Assembly: GCA_002361625.1 (NCBI GenBank) | Contig: DETL01000034.1 | Location: 266,696 to 330,695, forward strand | DNA: 64,000 bases | From: Bacteroidales bacterium UBA3289 | GTDB taxonomy: Bacteria; Bacteroidota; Bacteroidia; Bacteroidales; UBA932 | Direction of reading: 5' to 3' | Shown: in pieces, positions 40,501-49,890 of the stretch | How positions within the stretch are numbered: the stretch's first letter is position 1 | How the letters are laid out: every line of letters starts with the position of its first letter | Translations under genes and position numbers: made by a program | The notes under the pieces: generated by a model | Databases searched by the model: none | Seen by the model: only the letters and a program-made list of their open reading frames with translations | Told to the model about the DNA's origin: nothing

Positions 40501-42687
40501 ATGAATATGAAAAAAGTGATGCTGACGATCCTTGCGGCGCTCCTTTGGCTTCTCCCGGCCGCCGCACAGGGCGTTTCCGTGGAAACGGCCCGTTTCCATG
40601 TGGGAGATGACATGGCCTGGCTGCAGACCGGATTCGACGACACGGCCTGGCAGGTCCTGGCCCTGAACAGGGACTGGAACCAGCAGGGAATCCGCAATAC
40701 GGAAGGCTTTGGCTGGTACCGGATCCATGTCGTGATCCCTTCCACCCTGAAGAAAGGCGTCATGGAACAGGTCCTGCTGGACCTCGGACCCATCGACGAT
40801 ACGGATGAGACTTGGCTCAACGGCGTCCTGGTGGGCAAGACCGGCCGGAATCCGGGAGACAAAGACGGTTATGAAGGAAAGTGGGACGCGCCCCGGCGCT
40901 ATATCGTGGATCCGAAACTGGTGAAGTGGGACCAGGAGAACGTCATCGCCGTCCGGGTGTATAACGGCGGCGATCCGGGCGGTTTCTACGCCCGCCCGGC
41001 CTGGATCGGGAAGCCCCTCCTGACCGATTACGTATCCTTGTCCCTCACCGGGAAGGATGGCGCTTACACGGCGATGCTCCACTCTGCCATCAAGACTTCC
41101 GGTACCGTCGAGACGGTGATCAAGGATCCCGTCACAGAAAAGGAACTGCCGACGCGGCCGATGAAAGTGAAACTGTCTCCGAAGAAAGATATCACGGTTC
41201 CCGTCAAGGCTACGGAGAGATCCCGGCTCACCGTCATCTACCGGGATGATAGGTTCGATGAAACGCTCGAGGTCGAACTCTGCACTCCGTACATCCTCAC
41301 TCCGCCGGCACCGGCCACGCCGCGTTACAACGGACCGCTCGTGTTCGGCGTCCGCCCCGGTTCCCCGGTCATCTTCCGACTGGCTTTCTCGGGTGACAAG
41401 CCCATGAAATATGCCGTCGAAGGCCTTCCGGAAGGGGTGAAGCTGGATCCGGACAAGGGTGTCCTGAGCGGCTGCGTCGCAGAGGAAGGGAATTATCCGC
41501 TGGTTCTCATTGCCAAGAATGCCAAGGGCGAAACCCGTGCTGAATTCACGCTGAAAGTGGGATCGCAGATCGCTCTGACTCCGCCGATGGGCTGGAACTC
41601 CTGGAACTGCTGGGGCACCAGCGTTTCGCAGGAACGGGTCATGGCGTCTGCCGCTGCCTTCCTGAACGCCGGTCTGGCCGATTACGGCTATTCCTACATC
41701 AACATCGACGATGCCTGGGAGGCGGCCGAGCGCAACCCGGACGGGACCATCGCCACGAACGAAAAGTTCCCGGACATGAAGGGGCTCGCCGACTGGCTGC
41801 ATGGGAACGGTCTGAGACTGGGTATCTATTCCTCCCCGGGCGATCGCACCTGCGGCGGCTATCTGGGTACCCTGGGCCATGAAAAGCAGGATGCCGAGAC
41901 CTGGAATGCATGGGGCATCGACTACCTGAAATACGACTGGTGCGGGTACGCGAAAGTGTTCAACCCGAGCAATGACCATTCTACGGCCGCCTACCTGCGT
42001 CCGTACGTGAAGATGCAGCAGTATCTCCGCGAGCAGCCGCGCGACATCTTCTATTCCCTGTGCCAGTACGGTATGGCGAATGTGTGGGAGTGGGGCGCCT
42101 TCGTTGACGCGAACTCCTGGCGCACGACGGGGGACATCACCGATACCTGGGAATCCCTGTACACCATCGGCTTCGAGCAGCAGGTGGGCCTGCATCCCTA
42201 TGCCGGCCCCGGCCATTGGAACGATCCGGACATGCTTGTCGTGGGCAAGGTGGGCTGGAGCGACAATCTCCGGGACAGCCGGCTCACCCCGGACGAGCAG
42301 TACACGCATATCTCCCTGTGGTCGCTCCTCGCGGCGAACATGCTCATCGGCTGCGACCTTTCCCAGATCGATGCGTTCACCTTCAACCTCTTGTGCAACA
42401 ACGAAGTGAATGCCGTGAACCAGGATATCCTGGGCAAACAGGCGCATCAGGATGTCGTGGAGGACGGCATGCAGATGTGGAGCCGCGAGCTTTATGACGG
42501 CGGTATCGCCGTGGGTATTTTCAATCTCAATGACGGGACGGTCCCGGTGGACCTCGCCGGTGCGCTGGGCAAGATCGGCATCGAGGGCGTGGAAACGGTC
42601 CGCGACCTCTGGCGCCAGAAAGACATTCCGATGGGTACTTACCAGGTCCCGTCGCACGGCGTCCTGTATATCAAAGTGAAAAAATGA
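40501..42687 (+). CDS. GH27 alpha-galactosidase with N-terminal galactose-binding and Ig-like domains
   Basis: 728 aa from ATG 40501; an in-frame ATG at 40507 (MKKVML) is equally good. The signal peptide ends PAAAQ. Residues about 25-180 form a jelly roll (GWYRIHVVIPS, DETWLNGVLVGKTG), followed by an Ig-like domain (YAVEGLPEGVKLDPDKGVLSG). The GH27 barrel starts near residue 360 (LTPPMGWNSWNCWG) with INIDDAWE, the nucleophile Asp479 in YLKYDWCGY and acid/base Asp545 in RTTGDI, then a C-terminal beta domain. It should remove alpha-galactose or, less often, beta-L-arabinopyranose. The last 4 bases overlap the next gene (ATGA). Confidence 0.9.
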   Translation: MNMKKVMLTILAALLWLLPAAAQGVSVETARFHVGDDMAWLQTGFDDTAWQVLALNRDWNQQGIRNTEGFGWYRIHVVIPSTLKKGVMEQVLLDLGPIDDTDETWLNGVLVGKTGRNPGDKDGYEGKWDAPRRYIVDPKLVKWDQENVIAVRVYNGGDPGGFYARPAWIGKPLLTDYVSLSLTGKDGAYTAMLHSAIKTSGTVETVIKDPVTEKELPTRPMKVKLSPKKDITVPVKATERSRLTVIYRDDRFDETLEVELCTPYILTPPAPATPRYNGPLVFGVRPGSPVIFRLAFSGDKPMKYAVEGLPEGVKLDPDKGVLSGCVAEEGNYPLVLIAKNAKGETRAEFTLKVGSQIALTPPMGWNSWNCWGTSVSQERVMASAAAFLNAGLADYGYSYINIDDAWEAAERNPDGTIATNEKFPDMKGLADWLHGNGLRLGIYSSPGDRTCGGYLGTLGHEKQDAETWNAWGIDYLKYDWCGYAKVFNPSNDHSTAAYLRPYVKMQQYLREQPRDIFYSLCQYGMANVWEWGAFVDANSWRTTGDITDTWESLYTIGFEQQVGLHPYAGPGHWNDPDMLVVGKVGWSDNLRDSRLTPDEQYTHISLWSLLAANMLIGCDLSQIDAFTFNLLCNNEVNAVNQDILGKQAHQDVVEDGMQMWSRELYDGGIAVGIFNLNDGTVPVDLAGALGKIGIEGVETVRDLWRQKDIPMGTYQVPSHGVLYIKVKK

Positions 42688-45152
42688 GGAAATGGCTTTT
42701 GGCAGCGGCGGGTGCCGCCCTTCTCTGCGCCTGCTCACCGGATTTCGGCGTATATGACCTCCGTTGCGAGGGACTCGTCGAGCCGCTGGGCATCGACTCC
42801 GGGGAGCCGCATTTCAGCTGGAAGATCCGCAGCGACAAGCCCATGGAACAAGTGGCCTACGAGATCGAGGTAGGGCCGGAACGCTGGTCTTCGGGCCGGG
42901 TTCCGTCTTCCGACCAGGTGATGGTCCCTTACGGTGGGAAACCGCTTTCCAGCCGTCAGCACGGCTGGTGGCGGGTCCGCGTCTGGCGCTCCGAAACAGA
43001 GGTGAGCGACTGGAGTCCGAAACAGCGCTTCGGGGTGGGAATCATCGGTGAGGACCGCCTGAAAGGGGAGTATGTCGGCGGCGTGCCCGGAGCGGGCAGG
43101 GAACCGCTGCTCCGGAAGACCTTCCAGGTCGAAAAAACGGGAACGGCGCTCCTGTATGTGAATTCGCTCGGCTATCACGAGGCGTTCCTGAACGGGGAAA
43201 TAGTGTCCGATGCCGTCCTGGCTCCGGCCGTGTCCCAGTTGGACAGACGCTCTCAGATCGTTGTCTATGACGTGTCCGGTTTCCTGAAAGCCGGAGAGAA
43301 TGAGCTCCTGATCGCGGCCAGCTCCGGCTGGTACAAACCCACGACTTTCCGGGCTGCGTATGAAGGACCGCTGGTGAAGGCGGAACTGGACGTGGACGGA
43401 AAACCCCTGGTCTGGACGGACGGGACCTGGGAAGCCGCCTGGAGTGGATACCGGGATCTCGGAACCTGGCGTCCCCATGAGTTCATCGGGGAACGCATCG
43501 AAGCGGGGGTGGAGCCGCAGTGGACGCCGGTGGACGTCGTCCCGGTCGAGGGCTTGACCGCCTCGATGCAGATGTGCGAGCCTGCTATCCTGATGGAGGA
43601 AATGAAGCCCGTGGAGATCCGGGATCTCGGGAACGGCAGCTGGCGCATCGACTTCGGCCAGGTTGTCAATGCCTTGTTTGCGATCGAATTGCCTTCCCTT
43701 CCGGCCGGTCATCTGACCCGGGCAACCTTCAGTGACGTGGATGCCGAAGAATATGACTGGGAGATCTGCGGCTATGATGAGTATGTCTCTTCCGGAAAGC
43801 CGGCAGGCGATTCTTTCCGGAACCGCTTCAACCACCATGTTTTCCGGTATGTGCAGCTGGACAGCCTCCCTGCGGCGCCGGTATGGGTGTCGGCTTTTCC
43901 GATCCGGGCGGCTTTTTCCGGAACGGGCGCCGGGTTTTTGTCTTCGGACGAGGACCTGAACCGGATCGAAAACCTGGTCCACCGGACGGTGGAGAACCTC
44001 GCCTTCGACGGGTACATGGTGGACTGCGCGAGCATCGAGCGGCTGGGATATGGCGGAGACGGGAATGCCTCGGCCCAAACCCTGTTTACCCTGGCCGACG
44101 CGGCCCCGACGCTGCTGAACTGGCTGCAGGCCTGGGCCGATGCCCAGCGCCCCGACGGCGGACTGCCCCATACGGCCCCGAACCCTTATACGGCGGGCGG
44201 CGGTCCCTACTGGTGCAGTTTCCTTATCCAGGCGGCCTGGCGGACCTATCAGAACAGTGCCGACCAGCGTTCCCTGGAACGCTTCTACCCCCAGATGCGC
44301 CATTGGCTGGACTATGTCGATACCTACACCGTGGACGGTCTGCTGAAACAGTGGCCCAATACGGAATACCGGGGCTGGTACCTCGGTGACTGGGCGGCCC
44401 CGAAGGGGGTGGACGTCCAGGATCCCGTGTCCATCGACCTGGTGAACAACTGCGCCCTTTGCCAGTCCTACCTAGCTTTGGAGCAGATTGCCCGGACACT
44501 GGGCCGGGATGAGGATGCGGCGGATTGCCGCCGGCGGTACGAGGCACTCAGAAACCGGATCCAGGAAACCTTCTATCAGCCGGAGACCGGCATTTACGGT
44601 TCCGGAAGCCAGGTGGACATGGTGTATCCACTGCTCGTCGGTGTGGTTCCTGATTCCTTGAAAGAGCGGGTCGTAGCCGTGTTGAAGGAACGGACGGAGA
44701 CCGTTTATGGCGGCCATCTGGCCACCGGTCTGGTGGGTGTCCCGGTCCTGACCGAATGGGCTACCCGGGAAGGCGAATGCGACTGGCTGTACGGCCTCCT
44801 CAAGCAGCCCGGCTATCCGGGATACCTGTTCATGCTGGGCAACGGCGCCACCGGTGTCTGGGAAGAGTGGGACGGCGGACGGAGCCACCTGCACAACTGC
44901 TACAACGGCATCGGGAGCTGGTTCTACCAGAGTCTCGGGGGCATCGTCCCCGACCAGCCGGGCTATCGGCATGTCATCATCGACCCGCAGCGGCCAGACG
45001 GTCTGGACTGGGTCAAGGTGAAGCAGGATACCCCTTACGGGGTCATCGAGGTCGATCGGACAGGGGATGCCCTGGTCGTGACCCTGCCGGTGGGCGTGAA
45101 GGCCACCATCCGTGGACAAGAATATGGGAACGGAGTACACCACCTTCGCTGA
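42684..45152 (+). CDS. GH78 alpha-L-rhamnosidase lipoprotein
   Basis: 822 aa. Leader MRKWLLAAAGAALLCAC. The canonical GH78 layout is visible: an N-terminal Ig-like domain opening with LRCEGLVEPLGIDSGEPHFSW, two beta domains (LYVNSLGYHEAFLNGEIV; IDFGQVVNALFAIEL), then the six-hairpin barrel with DCASIERLGYGGDG (Glu452, the likely general acid) and GVWEEWDG (Glu727, the likely base), and a C-terminal beta domain (HVIIDPQRPDGLDWVKVK). It should hydrolyse terminal alpha-L-rhamnose. It is translationally coupled to GH27 by the ATGA overlap and followed by a new promoter at 45161. Confidence 0.9.
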   Translation: MRKWLLAAAGAALLCACSPDFGVYDLRCEGLVEPLGIDSGEPHFSWKIRSDKPMEQVAYEIEVGPERWSSGRVPSSDQVMVPYGGKPLSSRQHGWWRVRVWRSETEVSDWSPKQRFGVGIIGEDRLKGEYVGGVPGAGREPLLRKTFQVEKTGTALLYVNSLGYHEAFLNGEIVSDAVLAPAVSQLDRRSQIVVYDVSGFLKAGENELLIAASSGWYKPTTFRAAYEGPLVKAELDVDGKPLVWTDGTWEAAWSGYRDLGTWRPHEFIGERIEAGVEPQWTPVDVVPVEGLTASMQMCEPAILMEEMKPVEIRDLGNGSWRIDFGQVVNALFAIELPSLPAGHLTRATFSDVDAEEYDWEICGYDEYVSSGKPAGDSFRNRFNHHVFRYVQLDSLPAAPVWVSAFPIRAAFSGTGAGFLSSDEDLNRIENLVHRTVENLAFDGYMVDCASIERLGYGGDGNASAQTLFTLADAAPTLLNWLQAWADAQRPDGGLPHTAPNPYTAGGGPYWCSFLIQAAWRTYQNSADQRSLERFYPQMRHWLDYVDTYTVDGLLKQWPNTEYRGWYLGDWAAPKGVDVQDPVSIDLVNNCALCQSYLALEQIARTLGRDEDAADCRRRYEALRNRIQETFYQPETGIYGSGSQVDMVYPLLVGVVPDSLKERVVAVLKERTETVYGGHLATGLVGVPVLTEWATREGECDWLYGLLKQPGYPGYLFMLGNGATGVWEEWDGGRSHLHNCYNGIGSWFYQSLGGIVPDQPGYRHVIIDPQRPDGLDWVKVKQDTPYGVIEVDRTGDALVVTLPVGVKATIRGQEYGNGVHHLR

Positions 45153-45160
45153 TAAATGAT

Positions 45161-45168
45161 TACCTTTG
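45161..45168 (+). promoter_or_regulatory. Candidate -7 box (TACCTTTG) for the second full-length GH78 gene
   Basis: TACCTTTG matches TAnnTTTG in the 29-base gap after the previous gene, 13 bases before the next ATG. It could start an internal transcript of the array. Confidence 0.45.
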
Positions 45169-45181
45169 TAAAAATGCTGAT

Positions 45182-47770
45182 ATGATGAAAAAGACCTGGA
45201 AATGGATGGCGGCAGGCGCTACGATGCTCCTGCTCGCGGCCTGTACGGCTCAGGCTCCCGTCGGGGAAGCCGGAAAGAAGGTCGATGCCCTGGATGCGTC
45301 GGCCTGGGAAGTTTCCCAGTGGATTTCGGTGAAGGACGCTCCCGTGGTGACGAGCCGCGAGAAGAGTGACCGGGCCGCCGACGGAGCCAGCTGGTTCCTC
45401 GCGGAAGTGAAACCTTCGAAGAAGGTCGCCTCGGCCGTCTGGATGACCACCGGACTCGGTGTCTATGAATTGTATGTCAATGAGATCCCGATCGGAAAGG
45501 AAGTCCTGAAGCCGGGCTTCACCCATCCGCTCAAGACCCGTCGCAGCTTTACCTATGACGTGACGGATGCTTTCAAGACCGGCAAGGGCAACGTGAACAC
45601 CCTCGCCGCGCAGGTGACTCCGGGCTGGTGGGCCGACAAGATCGTCACGACCGGGGATTACAAAGGCATGCTGGGCGAAAAGGTCGCCTTCCGGGGTGTC
45701 CTGGAACTGACCTATGCCGACGGTACCAAGGAATGCTTCGGCACGGACACCGAACACTGGAAGGCCGGTATCGCGGGTCCGGTGAAGCATGCCGCCATTT
45801 TTGACGGCGAGGAGTACGACGCCCGGGAACTGCCCGGCTACGCCACTCCGGAGAAGCTTTCTGCTCCCGTCGTGAACACCGAGTTCAAGGGCGAGATCCT
45901 GCCTTCCGAGGGCGCTGAGATCTATCTGCGGAAGGACCTGGCCCTGAAGCCCGTCCGGACTTATGTCTGGCAGGGGGTCGATGGTGCCGTCGAATCCGAG
46001 GATCGGGAGACAGCCGCTTACGGAAAGGTACATATCCTTCGGGAATATGCTGCAGGACAGACCGTTACGCTGAATCCCGGCGAGACCCTCGTCGTGGACT
46101 TCGGCCAGAATGCCGCCGCCGTGCCTTGCTTCGAGTTCAAGGCCGCCGCCGGTACCGTCCTCACCTGCCTGCCGGGCGAGCTCCTGAATGACGGCAACGG
46201 TGCGAAAAAGCGTGGCATGGACGGTCCGGAAGGAAGCGTCCACCGCGACAATCTCCGCATGTCGGAGGAAGGCATGATCCTCCAGTACACGTTTGCCGAT
46301 ACGAAAGGCTATGCGACCTACTATCCGCACTGCACTTTCTTCGGCTATCGCCTGATCTCCGTCACCGCGACGGACGTGGTCGAATTCAAGGCCATCGGCT
46401 CCATCCCCGTCACCTCCATCGCCGAGGACCTCGAAACCGGTACGCTCACGACCGGCAACGAGCTGATCAACAAGCTCATATCCAATACGGTATGGGGCCA
46501 GCGCTCCAACTACCTTTCCGTCCCGACCGACTGCCCGCAGCGCAACGAGCGCCTGGGTTGGACGGCCGATACGCAGGTCTTCACGGAAACCGGTACCTTC
46601 TTCGCCAATACGGACCGTTTCTTCCACAAGTGGATGAAGGACATGCGGGACAGCCAGAACGAGCTCGGCGGCTATCCGGGCGTCGCTCCGTTCGCCCAGT
46701 ACGGCAACGAGAAGATGCGCCTGGGCTGGGCCGATGCGGGTGTCATCGTGCCCTGGACCGTCTGGAAGCAGTTCGGTGACAAGGATATTGTCGCCGAGAG
46801 CTGGGATTCGATGGAGCTCTTCATGAAGCATGTCAACGAGACCCGGTACGACCATCCGCTCCTCATCGCCGAGAACGGCAACTACAACTGGGCCGACTGG
46901 CTCAGCTACGAGGCGCTGGAGAGCTGCACCGGTAAGGCTTTCGTCAATGCGGAAACCCGGAAGCAGGCGGAAACCTACTGGAGCTACCTGGGTGGCTGCT
47001 ACTGGGCCATCGACGCCGGCATGATGCGTGACATGGCCGCCGATACGGGCCGGGATGCCGCGAAATACGAGGCCATGGCCGCCGAGGCCAAGGCGTACCT
47101 GAAGTCCCGCTTCCTGAATGCCGACGGCACCTTCAAGCTCCCGGTCCTGAACACGATGCAGACGCCGGCCCTCTTCGCCCTGAAACTGAACCTTGTGGAG
47201 GGGAAGGCGAAGGAGAACATGATCGCCCGCCTGAAGCAGAATTTCGCAGACCATGGCAACTGCCTCCAGACCGGTTTCCTGGGTACCTCCATCCTCATGC
47301 AGACGCTCACGGACAATGGCCTTTCCGACATCGCCTACGAGCTCCTGTACCAGCGGAAGAACCCGAGCTGGCTCTACTCCGTGGACAACGGCGCCACCAC
47401 GATCTGGGAGCGCTGGAACAGCTACATGGTGGACGAAGGCATGGGCCCGAACGGCATGAACAGTTTCAACCACTATGCCTATGGCTGCGTGTGCCAGTGG
47501 CTGTGGGAGACGGCCGCCGGCATCAATGCGGATCCCGCGAAGCCCGGTTTCAAGCACATCATCCTGAAGCCCGTTCCGGACAAGCGCCTGGGCCACCTGG
47601 ATGCGTCCTATCAGTCTGCTTCCGGCCTCATCAAGAGCAGCTGGAAGTATGAGGGCGATACCTGGACATGGACCTTCACGATTCCGGAAGGAACGACGGC
47701 TACCGTCACCCTGCCGGGTGAAACCGAGACCAAGGATTACGAAGCCGGTACTTATACTATCGTTAAATAA
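45182..47770 (+). CDS. GH78 alpha-L-rhamnosidase lipoprotein
   Basis: 862 aa from ATG 45182 (a second ATG follows directly at 45185). Lipoprotein leader ending MLLLAAC. The N-terminal beta domains contain VYELYVNEIPIGKEVLKPGFT and LVVDFGQNAA. The six-hairpin barrel has the canonical PTDCPQRNERLGWTADTQ, with Glu456 as probable general acid, and GATTIWERWNSY with Glu743 as probable base, ending in SFNHYAYGCVCQWLWE and the C-terminal beta domain. It is a textbook GH78 and the clearest of the rhamnosidases here. It is the last gene of the glycan array before the signalling operon. Confidence 0.93.
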   Translation: MMKKTWKWMAAGATMLLLAACTAQAPVGEAGKKVDALDASAWEVSQWISVKDAPVVTSREKSDRAADGASWFLAEVKPSKKVASAVWMTTGLGVYELYVNEIPIGKEVLKPGFTHPLKTRRSFTYDVTDAFKTGKGNVNTLAAQVTPGWWADKIVTTGDYKGMLGEKVAFRGVLELTYADGTKECFGTDTEHWKAGIAGPVKHAAIFDGEEYDARELPGYATPEKLSAPVVNTEFKGEILPSEGAEIYLRKDLALKPVRTYVWQGVDGAVESEDRETAAYGKVHILREYAAGQTVTLNPGETLVVDFGQNAAAVPCFEFKAAAGTVLTCLPGELLNDGNGAKKRGMDGPEGSVHRDNLRMSEEGMILQYTFADTKGYATYYPHCTFFGYRLISVTATDVVEFKAIGSIPVTSIAEDLETGTLTTGNELINKLISNTVWGQRSNYLSVPTDCPQRNERLGWTADTQVFTETGTFFANTDRFFHKWMKDMRDSQNELGGYPGVAPFAQYGNEKMRLGWADAGVIVPWTVWKQFGDKDIVAESWDSMELFMKHVNETRYDHPLLIAENGNYNWADWLSYEALESCTGKAFVNAETRKQAETYWSYLGGCYWAIDAGMMRDMAADTGRDAAKYEAMAAEAKAYLKSRFLNADGTFKLPVLNTMQTPALFALKLNLVEGKAKENMIARLKQNFADHGNCLQTGFLGTSILMQTLTDNGLSDIAYELLYQRKNPSWLYSVDNGATTIWERWNSYMVDEGMGPNGMNSFNHYAYGCVCQWLWETAAGINADPAKPGFKHIILKPVPDKRLGHLDASYQSASGLIKSSWKYEGDTWTWTFTIPEGTTATVTLPGETETKDYEAGTYTIVK

Positions 47771-47782
47771 AAGGATTTTTCT

Positions 47783-47790
47783 TATATTTG
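47783..47790 (+). promoter_or_regulatory. Bacteroidetes -7 box (TATATTTG) of the signalling operon
   Basis: TATATTTG matches TAnnTTTG exactly, lies 12 bases after the GH78 stop and 21 bases before ATG 47812. It excludes the in-frame TTG at 47788 as a start. No clear -33 element was recognised in the AT-rich upstream sequence. Confidence 0.55.
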
Positions 47791-47811
47791 TGGGTTAAAC
47801 CGTATCTCGCG

Positions 47812-49890
47812 ATGCACGTGAACGATTTTCCCATATCGACTCCCGCGATGGTGGCGTGGTTTATCGGCCTCACCATCGCGGCAGTCTTTTTCATCCGGCT
47901 CCTGAATACGCTCATGCGAAAGGGCCGGAGAGGGTGGATGGGGGCCATTTTCGCCCTCCTGCTCATGCTGGGTGCAGCCATCCATGTGGTACTGCTCGCC
48001 CGTTCCTCCCATACGGTGACGGAAGGAAACTGGATCCAGCTTACGCTGACTTCCCTGGTGGCCGGTCTCGAGATGTTCATCGGCCACACCGTGGTGTTCG
48101 ACGATATCATCGCCGCCGTCATCTTCCGGGAACCGGGACTGCTGCTGGCATACCTGACGGTATTCACCTTCATCCTTTCGTTCTCTTTCGTACTGGTGTT
48201 CCAGATCCTGCCGCGCCGCCTGCGGGACCGGTTGTGGCTGCGGATGCACCAGCACTCCGCCGCGGCCAACCGCAAGAACCATGTCTTCCTGGGCCTGAGC
48301 CGCAGTGCGAAACTCCTGGCGAAGTCCATCCTGGACGACTGGGCCCGGGAGGAAAACCCTTCGGACCAGGGATATCTGATCTTCGTGGACCTGCCCGAAT
48401 CGGACGGCATCCATACGGAGATCTCCTTCGGTGATATCTTCACCAGCCTCGTCAGTCGCCGGAAGGAGGTGGGCCTGGATGAGGAACTGGGCACGGACCG
48501 GTTCGTCCTCCTGAAGGGACACCGTCCCGTTTCCGGACGCGAAGAAGAACTGACGGCGGCCATCGGCATGCCCCGGCTCCGTCCCTGGCTCCACAATCCC
48601 AGGACCAGCGTCTATTTCCTCCTGGACGACGAGGAGGAAAACCGCCAGATGGTGGAAAGCCTCATGCAGGACCGTTCCGTCCAGGCGAAAGTCTTCTGCC
48701 GGGTGAATCGGATGGACGGTTTCAATTCCATCTACACCGCGACGCAGCGCCGCCTCCATCTGGTGGATTTCCACTACCTGATCGTCCAGAATCTGAAATT
48801 CGACCGCCCGGAACTGCACCCGGTGCATTTCGTGGAGATCGCCCGGGACGGCAAAGGCCAGCCGCTGGGGTATGTGGACGGCGCTTTCCATGCGCTCCTG
48901 GTCGGGTTCAACACGACCGGCCAGGAAGCGATGCGTTTCCTGTATGAGTTCGGCTCCTTCGTGGGCAAGGACAACCGTCGGATTCCCACGACGTATGATA
49001 TTTTCGGGGACGATATGGAGGTGAGCCGGGGCGAATTCCTGCACCGCTGCCCGGGACTGCGGGAGGATCCGGCCCTTGTCTGGAATCCGGAAACGGTGGG
49101 TTCGGACGGCTTCTGGCGGAAATGTGAGGAACTGATCGACAGCGTGAATTATGTCGTCGTCGCTACTGGTACCGCACAGCGGAATATCGAGCTTTCCGTC
49201 CTGCTGCTGCAGACTGCTGCGAGGAAGAACAAGGATATGTCCCGATTTGTCATTCTGGTCCGTGTGGACGTGGCGGACCGTCGCCTGGCGAGTCTGTTCG
49301 ACTTCTACAACCGGACCTACCATCCCGGCGGCGATCCGGTTCTCCGGCCTTTCGGGATGTCCGAATCGGTATGGACCCTTCCGTCCATCACCGGCAAGGA
49401 TCTCAAGGACCAGGCGGCCCGTTTCTATGACGCCAGCCAGCGTTCCCTGGGCGGTTCGGAAACCTGGGAGTCCCGGCACAAGCGCCTTCTGGGAACGGCC
49501 ACCGACCGGTTGAGAAACCGGATGGCCCTGATGCGCGAGCAGGGGCAGGAACTGTCCCGGTCGGCCTTCATTCCCACCCTGCAGGCACTTTCCGGACCGG
49601 ACCTGCAGCAGATGGCTGTTCGGATCCCGCTTGTCTATGAGGGAGCCCATTTCCCGGAAAAGGGTGCCGTGGCCGATGCTTTCGGGCATCTCGCCGCCCA
49701 GGAGCATCTCCGCAGCCAGGGACACCTCTTCTCCCGCGGTTATGTCGCCGGCGAGCTGGATGAACTGCTCCGGAGGGTTCCCGAACTGAAGGAAGATGAC
49801 GGGGTGAAAGATCCCCGGATGCAACATATGGACTGGGTCTTCGTCCGAACGGCCCTCAGTGATGAAATCAAGGATACAACCGATGAATGA
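47812..49890 (+). CDS. Predicted membrane protein with tandem Rossmann/RCK-like cytosolic domains
   Basis: 692 aa. ATG 47812 is chosen because the promoter box covers the earlier TTG. Four hydrophobic segments lie within about the first 145 residues (AMVAWFIGLTIAAVFFIRLL; GWMGAIFALLLMLGAAIHVVL; a third around LTLTSLVAGLEMFIGH; LLLAYLTVFTFILSFSFVLV), followed by a basic stretch. Two cytosolic segments look like Rossmann/TrkA-N-type nucleotide-binding folds: NHVFLGLSRSAKLLAKSIL (near residue 160) and FHALLVGFNTTGQEAMRFLYE (near residue 360), with VNYVVVATG further on. This arrangement resembles ligand-gated ion channels with RCK domains, but there is no clear selectivity filter, so I cannot call it a channel. 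It is the first gene of the operon with the alarmone synthetase, which it overlaps by 8 bases. Confidence 0.55.
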   Translation: MHVNDFPISTPAMVAWFIGLTIAAVFFIRLLNTLMRKGRRGWMGAIFALLLMLGAAIHVVLLARSSHTVTEGNWIQLTLTSLVAGLEMFIGHTVVFDDIIAAVIFREPGLLLAYLTVFTFILSFSFVLVFQILPRRLRDRLWLRMHQHSAAANRKNHVFLGLSRSAKLLAKSILDDWAREENPSDQGYLIFVDLPESDGIHTEISFGDIFTSLVSRRKEVGLDEELGTDRFVLLKGHRPVSGREEELTAAIGMPRLRPWLHNPRTSVYFLLDDEEENRQMVESLMQDRSVQAKVFCRVNRMDGFNSIYTATQRRLHLVDFHYLIVQNLKFDRPELHPVHFVEIARDGKGQPLGYVDGAFHALLVGFNTTGQEAMRFLYEFGSFVGKDNRRIPTTYDIFGDDMEVSRGEFLHRCPGLREDPALVWNPETVGSDGFWRKCEELIDSVNYVVVATGTAQRNIELSVLLLQTAARKNKDMSRFVILVRVDVADRRLASLFDFYNRTYHPGGDPVLRPFGMSESVWTLPSITGKDLKDQAARFYDASQRSLGGSETWESRHKRLLGTATDRLRNRMALMREQGQELSRSAFIPTLQALSGPDLQQMAVRIPLVYEGAHFPEKGAVADAFGHLAAQEHLRSQGHLFSRGYVAGELDELLRRVPELKEDDGVKDPRMQHMDWVFVRTALSDEIKDTTDE

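Noticed and set aside
47788..47811. In-frame TTG start for the membrane protein at 47788
   Set aside because: It lies within the TATATTTG promoter box, upstream of the probable transcription start.
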